Made by a program: the position numbers and the translations under genes. The notes under the pieces are model-generated. The model was not told where the DNA came from. It searched no databases and worked only from the letters and a program-made list of their open reading frames with translations. A DNA stretch of 11,917 bases, taken from assembly GCA_013331515.1 (NCBI GenBank), contig DUGG01000053.1:1-11917 (forward strand). Reading direction: 5' to 3'. Of the stretch, positions 6,601-9,516 are shown one piece after another (position 1 is the stretch's first letter; each line of letters starts with the position of its first letter). Origin of the DNA: Candidatus Woesearchaeota archaeon (lineage in GTDB: Archaea > Nanobdellota > Nanobdellia > Woesearchaeales > UBA10216).

Positions 6601-8050
6601 TGAAACAGGGACATTGGAATGGACCCCGGGCTTCGAGCAGGCGGGAACATACAGCTTCACGGCAACCGCCACGGACGGAGACATGAATGACTCAGCCAGG
6701 TTCAACGTAACAGTGCTGAACACCAACAGGCCTCCAAAGATAACGATGGTGCTCATAGAACCCCCATCGCTGGAAATGGGGGAGGGCGAAGACAAGACAT
6801 TCATTGCAGGCGTATCTGACGACGATGACGACGACATAAAAGTCATGTGGAAGCTTGACGGCTCGCCAGCCGGGACAGGCGACACGTACACGTTTGAGCC
6901 GCTTTACAACGACAGCGGCGCCCACACCCTTGAGCTTGTAATAAACGACTCAAACGACACGAGTTCAATGACGATGACTGTAACAGTCCAGGACACGCTT
7001 GAATGCGGCGAAGGACAAACGCAACTATGCCCGCTCCAGCTCGGGGTATGCGCAGGCAGCTTCGTGCCGTGCGACCAGGGCCATTGGCCGGCATGCATCT
7101 ACTACCAATCCCATGCCGCGGGAAAGGGGCAGGCGTATGCGCCTGTTGAGGCTTTCTGCCCGGGGCAGAACAATGACAACCTATGCAAGGCGCTGTGCGA
7201 CGGGCTCGACAACGACTGTGACGGATTTAAAGACGAAGAAAGGGTCTGCAACACGCCACCAGTCATCCACACGGGGGATGCGACTGTCAATGAAGGCAGC
7301 GTACTCCAGATGCCAATCGGGGCATACGACGCCGAGCTGGACCATCTGGTATTCAGCGCTTCAGAACTGCCGCATGGCGCGTCAATCAACAGCAACCCCG
7401 GCACGAGCGCCACAACCCTGGTGTGGATGCCAGGCTTTGACGATGCCGGGATTTACAGCACAATCATTACAGCAAGCGATGGCCTGCAGGAAGGCACGAA
7501 AAGGATAAGCATAACAGTCCTGAACACCAACAGGGCCCCTCTGGCTGCCATAAAGGCCAATCCAGAAGGCACAATCATGAATGAGGGCGAGACGAAAACG
7601 CTTGAGGCGGACGCCTCAGACCCAGACGGGAACGAGCTTGAGTACGTGTGGCTATACAACGGCGAAAAAGCAGCCGACACGCCGACTTACAGGTACACTC
7701 CAAACTGGACTGACGGGGATGAAAGCAGCGCAAGCGAGTTCGTGCTCAGGGTAAGCGACAGGGAACTGAGCGCTACGGCATCGGTCAGTATAATAATCAA
7801 CGACACGCAAAAGTGCCTGCCGCAATCCGCGGAATCAGAAAAATGCGGCAGCAGCACAGGGAAATGCGAGCAGGGCACAAGGACGAGGACGTGCAGTTCC
7901 GGCTATCTCTGGAGCGAATGGACTGATTGCATCGGAGAGGTCAGGCCGGAGCCAGAGGAAGACTGCTCAACCTGGGATGATGACAACTGCAACGGAAGAA
8001 GGAACGAGGGCTGCCTAGGCAGGATAATGCCAACGCCGCCATTCAGGTAA
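2..8050 (+). CDS. Giant multidomain secreted/surface protein (5' partial), CARDB, Ig/PKD-like and MopE modules
   Basis: The frame is open to the left edge: codons 2-67 read through without a stop into a conserved domain, so the GTG at 68 is an internal Val codon and the true start and any signal peptide lie outside the window. At least 2682 residues are present, ending in TAA at 8048. Order of modules by position: ThuA/GATase-like (2-610), Cys-rich patch (632-748), two CARDB domains (758-1372), second ThuA/GATase-like (1382-2005), Ig-like and PKD-like (2020-2572), Cys/MopE (2573-2773), Asp-rich linker, unnamed region, MopE (3500-3667), eleven Ig/cadherin-like domains (3668-6736), PKD-like, Cys/MopE, Ig-like, PKD-like, Cys/MopE to the end. 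N-X-S/T sequons are very frequent. These domain types are typical of extracellular adhesive or structural proteins in archaea and bacteria. No C-terminal membrane helix or sorting signal is visible. The molecular function is inferred only; no catalytic domain is evident. Confidence 0.9.
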   Translation, partial: YTSISRPVAGTPPPSYLDRFDAVIWSTSATAQGIDESGKASLTRYNERSGRLLVEGSDVAFRNENNRFLWEVLHAALAKELSAKAAAAKGGPESVWISATIPHPLLAGIKSPILFNSTNDPFPDAVMPYNGGAEVARFKGLEENSSAIIVYESSTARTGFLPFSMEALETEAAGTLASNFLKWLLDDSIDDITPKGVYYANPVPEPPPDKCVAVCIGMWEIIKGSCNFNECGSGCGPNGYTTFGSKAECEISVKFGGIGIPVEGQSFGIAALIANTREFPSPPQAEVFIDGTKIETTSKIVSKDKVAFLGTAKMSAGRYPVRVMANSNFALGEANYVNNAGEYNLTVYPAQPDLRVSGISYSYDDSTSSAAINLTAANMGGNPATATIRATMTLEGAAEETAAEQEATFAAGEEKQLTFLIKAKKATYNVKVEADPGNTVAEYNESNNIVESAIYLCNREKVMVIDDNTAEMSSTPEPSSADEFMDTIRKGGYCVEGWNKKENGEPAAAAMAPYDVIVWSAGDYFNGTLTSKDKEELLAYTGAILLEGSDISLDSSGDDNFSMIAGAEFGGDLLLNDTEKPEELVLKEHPITAGIAGISISTEKSPYPDRAEQSTGHTVAEWEDGSQAIVGNNQTGERKTAYYAFSVDGVSDPAAMEKLILNTIGWLLTKQNSEPELHNITNITAAEGENVTLFANATDADGDAISYSVNDSRFKQKGLTGEFEWQTGYADSGMYEIVAQAGDGKSATTAMINVTILETNRPPVIDVSEEGVSITATPKIFMKEGQEKNLSAFAIDPDGDPLTYTWLLNGTVISDTQKVTLRFRYNESGSYNLTVIASDGQSSDNNEFLLIVLDTMECDPGAQTRLCGNQQGVCGGSEETCNNTGKWAGCTTTDYASYSPEYETEETMCDGLDNDCNGEVDDGFDDVDDDGIANCVDKDNDNDGSDDSEDDIVGNETDITIKGGDGKAEIEVPEPGKGKGKKKITITSGGKRLIEFTRNFSKGNITIMNLTIEKQDDASQAGFIRISGLDLRGGQKTAYIDRIIPGSNTVCVKDVEIAKISEVSNGCTDESEKRVECKPGEGKPATSELCLPEDGGEDAPNCGGFAELKCPDDFTCSYTKGSALPTYPGEQGTCVASDCEPLSCTLDAALGQYAVSGLYHSGVLEQCFDSDGDSYLPTGCEGGLDCNDTDGSISPAGTETCNDLDDDCDGSVDEDRVCNTPPKLNPVGNRTAAENEQLAFSLSAEDTEADALMFNATSLPQGAHFDNETATLEWTPNFEHAGTHSAKFRASDGLLDDFEEINVTVANTNRIPVIEAVDGNFTVNESEKVNLAITASDPDGDGITYSVNDTRLAQDIENPEMFSWQTGYEDSGSYVVAVNASDGGLSAYAEITVTVNNVNRAPVMGALEGKTKINENDTAEIIATATDPDGDAIDFSINDSRFTMEKITLDIWSARYVWKTGYEDSGTYIVEVTASDSFLNDTATTTLTVAHVNRKPWITKLTGNLTVNETEKATIEIFATDEDGDALTYALNDTRLEPLGNGMFEWATSYDDAGEYEVMATVSDGGLSDSTEAKVTVLNVNREPSIEPIGNRTVKENETIEFEVKASDPDKEDTVSVAATIPASAQGAEYDGHAFAWTTDFEQEGVYEIVFTAGDGAAFVHEHVNITVENVNRKPEIIKADNVEVNEVEEAMIIVTASDADQDSISYSVNDSRFTAEISDGVTISSAVSTERFTWQTGYDDAGDYVVEVKVTDDLAETTANITVAVKNVNRNPHIEPVENSSVKENQTIKIQAQAADPDKEDEVSYKIQAQETATGVEFDGTTGKLEWTPTFEQADEYEFTITATDGELSDSTHFNITVLHVNRAPEIDGMENSLTVNETELIFLEVKAHDPDGDDVSYAINDSRFKEQDFPNAFEWETGYDDAGTYELIASVSDGELAATRNAKITVLNVNRPPVIEPIGNKTVKENETLEFEVDMTDPDKGTLLAGSIESPAAAYGLEFDGVFFRWTPDFEQEGAYEIKFTVTDSDLSSSELINITVENTNRVPEIAEADKNVIVNETEAAVIIVTAADADGDAMNISVNDSRFISAKSSGSSGGSGEITSLSVKETESFTWHTGYEDAGTYKVRITANDSVDHAEADATVVVRNVNRPPAIEPMLNITARENETFTAQAKAADPDKEDALSYLMTSEKDAAGTLFDHETGTLEWTPGFEQAGTYSFTATATDGDMNDSARFNVTVLNTNRPPKITMVLIEPPSLEMGEGEDKTFIAGVSDDDDDDIKVMWKLDGSPAGTGDTYTFEPLYNDSGAHTLELVINDSNDTSSMTMTVTVQDTLECGEGQTQLCPLQLGVCAGSFVPCDQGHWPACIYYQSHAAGKGQAYAPVEAFCPGQNNDNLCKALCDGLDNDCDGFKDEERVCNTPPVIHTGDATVNEGSVLQMPIGAYDAELDHLVFSASELPHGASINSNPGTSATTLVWMPGFDDAGIYSTIITASDGLQEGTKRISITVLNTNRAPLAAIKANPEGTIMNEGETKTLEADASDPDGNELEYVWLYNGEKAADTPTYRYTPNWTDGDESSASEFVLRVSDRELSATASVSIIINDTQKCLPQSAESEKCGSSTGKCEQGTRTRTCSSGYLWSEWTDCIGEVRPEPEEDCSTWDDDNCNGRRNEGCLGRIMPTPPFR
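632..748 (+). other. Six-cysteine patch between ThuA-like domain and CARDB
   Basis: Six Cys codons occur within 39 residues (first Cys at 632, last at 746), spaced CxxxC, then C, then CxxxxCxxxC and a final C. The segment probably forms disulfides or a small knotted fold outside the cell. I do not recognise a named family. Confidence 0.5.
758..1372 (+). other. Tandem CARDB (cell-adhesion related) domains
   Basis: Two consecutive beta-sandwich domains. The first ends around 1054 with the motif EANYVNNAGEYNLTV. The second begins PDLRVSGISY and ends with the classical CARDB tail DPGNTVAEYNESNN. CARDB (CARDB/APHP family) domains are extracellular modules of archaeal and bacterial surface proteins. 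Here the pair separates the two ThuA/GATase-like domains. Confidence 0.75.
1382..2005 (+). other. ThuA/GATase1-like domain, copy 2
   Basis: A complete copy: first strand VMVIDDN, then YDVIVWSAGDYF, AILLEGSDISL, HPITAGI, a late strand TAYYAFSVDG and terminal helix LILNTIGWLL. This pattern is seen in flavodoxin-like/GATase-fold domains embedded in large surface proteins. A nucleophilic Cys is absent at the expected turn, which suggests a non-enzymatic role. The fold assignment is inference. Confidence 0.6.
2291..2572 (+). other. PKD-like domain, copy 1
   Basis: About 94 residues with DPDGDPLTYTWLLNG, a NESGSYNLTVIASDG strand pair and a closing strand ending in LDT. This is the usual PKD-type pattern. 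It leads directly into a Cys/MopE module, as do the PKD-like domains at 6737 and 7541. The preceding domain (about 2020-2290) is an Ig-like type A domain ending in NRPP. Confidence 0.7.
2573..2773 (+). other. Cys-rich plus MopE-type metal-binding module 1
   Basis: A Cys ladder of the form C-x5-7-C-x5-C-x5-C-x6-C is followed after a Pro/Glu-rich spacer by CDGLDNDCNGEVDDG at 2726-2770. That last motif matches the MopE-type motif (named for the copper-binding surface protein of Methylococcus) found repeatedly in large surface proteins. Metal binding here is inferred from the motif, not shown. Confidence 0.75.
2774..2854 (+). other. Asp/Asn-rich calcium-type linker
   Basis: 27 residues, most of them Asp or Asn, follow the first MopE motif directly and include DVDDDGI and DKDNDNDG. 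These resemble thrombospondin type 3 or dockerin-like Ca loops (DxDxDG). Calcium binding would stiffen the linker; that is inference from the motif. Confidence 0.6.
2855..3499 (+). other. Unnamed beta-rich region with nested Cys-rich mini-domain (3305-3403)
   Basis: It begins with ITIKGGDGKAEIEVPEPGKG, continues with NTVCVKDVEIAKIS, and ends with YAVSGLYHSGVLEQC, which together look like one beta-rich unit. Between these parts lies a compact segment starting CGGFAELKCPDDFTC and ending GTC, a CGGxA-x-x-C-P type small Cys-rich motif that looks inserted. I do not recognise a named family for the outer unit. Confidence 0.45.
3500..3667 (+). other. MopE-type metal-binding module 2
   Basis: This module starts CFDSDGDSYLPTGC, then DCNDTDGSISPAGTETC, then CNDLDDDCDGSVDED and RVCNTPP. 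The DxDGD loop and CN-x-LDDDCDG repeat the MopE pattern. The RVCNTPP ending recurs at 7241-7261 at the same position relative to the following Ig-like domain. Confidence 0.75.
4490..5599 (+). repeat. Higher-order repeat unit 1 (four domains A-B-A'-B')
   Basis: Domains starting at 4490, 4754, 5027 and 5321 match in order the domains starting at 5600, 5867, 6140 and 6458. Diagnostic endings are TVLNVNR, NITVEN, the V(A/V)V(K/R)NVNR form, and TVL(H/N). The second type A domain in each block has a longer loop between NDSRF and the Trp of W-x-TGY. This points to duplication of a four-domain block. Confidence 0.7.
5600..6736 (+). repeat. Higher-order repeat unit 2 (four domains A-B-A'-B')
   Basis: The second copy of the four-domain block, 1137 bp against 1110 bp for the first. 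The B domain at 5867 shares (S/V)IEPIGN, VKENET and FEQEGxYEI with that at 4754. The B' domain at 6458 shares AADPDKED, TGxLEWTP and TATDG with that at 5321. The A' domain at 6140 shares IIVTA and SVNDSRF with that at 5027. Confidence 0.7.
6737..7003 (+). other. PKD-like domain, copy 2
   Basis: It shows an Asp-run loop DDDDDDIKVMWKLDG, the NDSGAHTLELVIND strand pair and the ending VQDTLE before the Cys ladder. It corresponds to the PKD-like unit at 2291-2572, which ends LDTME before its own Cys ladder. Confidence 0.65.
7004..7261 (+). other. Cys-rich plus MopE-type metal-binding module 3
   Basis: The Cys ladder C-G-x-G-x4-C-x5-G-V-C matches the one at 2573. It is followed by a spacer with extra Cys residues and then CDGLDNDCDGFKDEERVC starting at 7196. 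The module ends with CNTPP, as module 2 does. Confidence 0.75.
7262..7540 (+). other. Ig-like type B domain after MopE module 3
   Basis: 93 residues with SELPHGASIN, WMPGFDDAGIYS and ITASDG, ending NTNRAP. It most resembles the domain at 3668 (SLPQGAHFD, WTPNFEHAGTHS, ending NTNRIP). Both directly follow RVCNTPP, so MopE plus type B domain seems to have duplicated together. Confidence 0.7.
7541..7813 (+). other. PKD-like domain, copy 3
   Basis: It contains DASDPDGNELEYVWLYNG and a late FVLRVSDREL strand, ending INDTQK before the last Cys ladder. It is the third PKD-then-Cys junction in this protein. Confidence 0.65.
7814..8047 (+). other. C-terminal Cys-rich plus degenerate MopE module 4
   Basis: The Cys ladder starting at 7814 includes GYLWSEWTDC, and the module ends with DCSTWDDDNCNGRRNEGC (last Cys at 8012). 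Compared with CDGLDNDCDG, the loop has CSTWDDDNCNG with an extra residue, and Arg-Arg replaces the acidic tail. The protein ends about 11 residues later in MPTPPFR, without a membrane anchor. Confidence 0.65.
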
Positions 8051-8912
8051 CCAGGGCACTTGGCAGCTTTCCTGAAGTCCTGCTGTTGTGGTAAATGAAC
8101 TGCTGGGCGTAGCCGGCGTATTTACCGAAATAGCTTCTCGCGAAACCGGCTATGATGCGCTCATTCGGCTTCCTGCCGGCTGCAAAGGCATTTATCTCCA
8201 TGCCGTAGCTGCCGAGCATTGCCCTCTTAACCCAGACATCAACAGGGAAAGCCTCGTAAAAGCCGCAAGAGAACAGAAGGATGCAATCGGCAACCTTGCT
8301 GCCAACGCCAGGCAATTCCATGAACTTTTCCTTTGCATCGGCGTAGCTTAGGCTTCGCAAGTTCCTTTGCGAAAACTCCCCGCTGCCGCTGGCAAAAATC
8401 ATCGCTGTTTCAAACAGGTATTTTGCGCGGTAGCCAAGGCCGCATTTTTCCAGCCTTTGGAAGCTGCTGATTTGATGCGGCTGCGGAAAAGAGAAAGCGG
8501 AAAGGCCTTCAAACCCAATCGGCTCACCGAATGCTGTCGCTATATTTTCAATACAGCGCCGAATTCTCGGAATATTGGAAAAGGAGGAGCAGATAAAAGA
8601 GGCCGTGCACTCCCACAAGCCCTGCTCAAGGATGCGAAGGCCGTGATGGCTTTTTATTGCGGCAGCAATTTTTTCGTCTTTCCGGATGGATTTGACGATG
8701 CCGCTGTAGCTGTGCCTCAGGCCGAGAAAAGATTCAACGTCAAAATCGTTGCTGGACTCAAATTCCAGCTTATCGCCTTCCTGCCGCAGATTCACAATAG
8801 AGTCGCCGGCAACAACGCGATAAGAGCCGTCACTGCCGCTGCTGTAGCGGAAAAGCTGGCCTGATTCGATGGTTGACTTGAGATTGAAGTTTTTTGCCTG
8901 CAGAGTTTCCAT
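8043..8912 (-). CDS. ogg: 8-oxoguanine DNA glycosylase/AP lyase, OGG1 type
   Basis: Base-excision repair enzyme that removes 8-oxoguanine from DNA and nicks at the abasic site. The product is 289 aa from ATG at 8912. The frame runs on upstream, but only this start gives the family N-terminus (FNLKSTIESGQLFR), and a TATA element lies about 30 nt ahead. Residues 8-100 fit the OGG N-terminal domain and 101-280 the HhH-GPD domain: ASFICSSFSNIPRI at 104-117, LGYRAKY at 159-165, and hairpin LPGVGSKVADC at 200-210 with catalytic Lys206. FPVDVW follows at 222-227 with catalytic Asp225. The presence of the N-terminal domain sets it apart from the shorter archaeal Ogg2 and AGOG types. Phe111 sits where human OGG1 has Asn149. 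The stop codon at 8043-8045 lies inside the last codons of the convergent giant gene (8-nt overlap). An AlkA-like activity is a less likely alternative. Confidence 0.88.
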   Translation of the reverse strand: METLQAKNFNLKSTIESGQLFRYSSGSDGSYRVVAGDSIVNLRQEGDKLEFESSNDFDVESFLGLRHSYSGIVKSIRKDEKIAAAIKSHHGLRILEQGLWECTASFICSSFSNIPRIRRCIENIATAFGEPIGFEGLSAFSFPQPHQISSFQRLEKCGLGYRAKYLFETAMIFASGSGEFSQRNLRSLSYADAKEKFMELPGVGSKVADCILLFSCGFYEAFPVDVWVKRAMLGSYGMEINAFAAGRKPNERIIAGFARSYFGKYAGYAQQFIYHNSRTSGKLPSALVT

Positions 8913-8936
8913 AATGATGCAGTACGAAACGCTACG

Positions 8937-8947
8937 TTTATATATTA
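8937..8947. promoter_or_regulatory. Shared, nearly palindromic archaeal TATA box for divergent genes
   Basis: The plus strand reads TTTATATATTA and the minus strand TAATATATAAA, so a TATA box can be read both ways. Its centre is about 30 nt from the ogg ATG (8912) and about 30 nt from the GTG at 8971, the distances expected if both transcripts start at or within a few nt of the start codon. This is the only TATA-like element in the 58-nt gap. Confidence 0.6.
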
Positions 8948-8958
8948 GTTTGTATCTA

Positions 8959-8970
8959 CTGTAATTACAG
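8959..8970. promoter_or_regulatory. Perfect 12-bp palindrome, candidate operator
   Basis: CTGTAATTACAG equals its own reverse complement over all 12 bases. It abuts the GTG start at 8971 and covers the predicted transcription start of the small two-gene cassette. A dimeric DNA-binding antitoxin such as the AbrB-like protein encoded downstream could bind here. The palindrome is seen; the role is inferred. Confidence 0.45.
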
Positions 8971-9183
8971 GTGTGCACATTGGCCATTTTGTACAGCAAA
9001 CATGCGCGGGAACAGATGATTGCCCGCGGAATTGATGAGGAACTTGTCCAAGAAGCTATCAAGCAAGGCAGCAAATATCTTCAATACCCGAATAAAATAG
9101 TTTCAGAATATCGCTATTTTAGTGTTGTTTATAAGAAGTTCGGCCAGAATATTTTTGTCATAACAGTCAAGCCGAGGTGGTAG
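8971..9183 (+). CDS. DUF4258-like small protein, probable toxin of a TA-like pair
   Basis: 70 aa if started at GTG 8971. TTG codons at 8980 and 8989 are alternatives, since the conserved part begins only at ILYSKHA. GTG 8971 is chosen because it lies about 30 nt from the TATA centre and would give a leaderless mRNA. The pattern SKHAREQMIARGI followed by a helix EELVQEAI and a beta-rich C-terminal half (YRYFSVVYKKF, IFVITVKPRW) fits the DUF4258 family. These proteins often lie next to YgiT-type zinc-finger genes in pairs regarded as toxin-antitoxin modules, and that is the arrangement here: the partner's ATG is 2 nt past this stop. The DNA is AT-richer than the flanks (19 of 60 bases G or C at 9061-9120). 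The toxic activity is inferred; no catalytic residue can be assigned. Confidence 0.7.
   Translation: MCTLAILYSKHAREQMIARGIDEELVQEAIKQGSKYLQYPNKIVSEYRYFSVVYKKFGQNIFVITVKPRW
9174..9180 (+). promoter_or_regulatory. Shine-Dalgarno sequence deciding the start of the zinc finger-AbrB gene
   Basis: GAGGTGG lies 5 nt ahead of the ATG at 9186, inside the last codons of the upstream gene. This favours ATG 9186 over the in-frame GTG at 9177, which is itself part of this site. The downstream gene of the pair is thus translated with an SD while the first gene appears leaderless. Confidence 0.65.
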
Positions 9184-9185
9184 CA

Positions 9186-9512
9186 ATGATTTGCGCAGTA
9201 TGCGAGAAAGGAAAACTTAAAAAAGGCAGCATCAGGGAAGTGATGTTTGGCGTTGACCTTGGAGAATTTCCTGCGTTGGTTTGTTCCAACTGCAAGGAAT
9301 CATTTACGGATGAGGAGACCACAAGGAGAATACAGCAAATCGCAAGAAAAAAAAAGCTCTGGGGCCTTGGGAGAACCACGAAGATTGCAAAAGCCGGCAA
9401 CTCAATGATGGTCAGGATACCTAAGCCGATTGCAAGTTTCTTAAGGCTGAAAATAGGCCAGGAGACATTTATCCATCCGGAAAAAGATAAACTGGTGATA
9501 GAGGCAAAATAA
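9186..9512 (+). CDS. YgiT-type zinc finger fused to AbrB/MazE-like domain, probable antitoxin and autoregulator
   Basis: 108 aa from ATG 9186. The N-terminal half has two CxxC pairs (CAVC, Cys3 and Cys6; CSNC, Cys33 and Cys36) followed by FTDEETTRRI, the YgiT/MqsA N-terminal zinc-finger pattern. A basic linker (ARKKK) leads to residues 62-108, GRTTKIAKAGNSMMVRIPK..., the swapped-hairpin AbrB/SpoVT DNA-binding fold with its GNSxxVRIP core. In MqsA the second half is a helix-turn-helix; here it is AbrB-like instead. The gene directly follows the DUF4258-like gene, so it probably neutralises that protein and represses the pair, perhaps through the 8959 palindrome. It ends 4 nt from the convergent dnaJ stop. 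The domain reading is firm; the antitoxin role is inferred from context. Confidence 0.75.
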   Translation: MICAVCEKGKLKKGSIREVMFGVDLGEFPALVCSNCKESFTDEETTRRIQQIARKKKLWGLGRTTKIAKAGNSMMVRIPKPIASFLRLKIGQETFIHPEKDKLVIEAK

Positions 9513-9516
9513 GCAG

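Larger units (their letters stand above)
3668..6736 (+). repeat. Array of eleven degenerate Ig/cadherin-like domains
   Basis: Eleven units of 88-106 residues, each ending in an (N)xNR-x-P linker. They start at 3668, 3938, 4208, 4490, 4754, 5027, 5321, 5600, 5867, 6140 and 6458. Two types are visible. Type A (starts 3938, 4208, 4490, 5027, 5600, 6140) has VNE(T/S/V)E, DxDGD or DADQD, (V/I/L)ND(S/T)R(F/L) and a W-x-TGYxD(S/A)G-x-Y motif. Type B (starts 3668, 4754, 5321, 5867, 6458) has an ENE/KENE start, usually DPDK(E/G), (L)EWTPxFEQ and ATDG. They resemble putative-Ig (He_PIG) and cadherin-like modules of archaeal and bacterial adhesins. Confidence 0.85.

Noticed and set aside
3668..6736. Possible CRISPR-like or short tandem DNA repeat, because of regular CAACAGG/GTGAACAG spacing.
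   Set aside because: The spacing follows the protein domain linker (NVNR-x-P), the units are 264-318 bp and the whole stretch is one open frame.
8088..8864. Plus-strand open frames of 87 and 165 codons opposite the glycosylase gene.
   Set aside because: They are mirror frames of a clear conserved gene, with no recognisable motifs of their own.
8913..9074. Upstream extension of the glycosylase frame by 54 codons.
   Set aside because: It would cover the TATA element and the start of the divergent small gene, and the family N-terminus begins at the Met encoded at 8912.
9479..9509. T-rich runs on the minus strand just past the dnaJ stop, as a possible archaeal terminator.
   Set aside because: The runs are only 4-5 T and lie inside the coding end of the zinc finger-AbrB gene, too weak to call.
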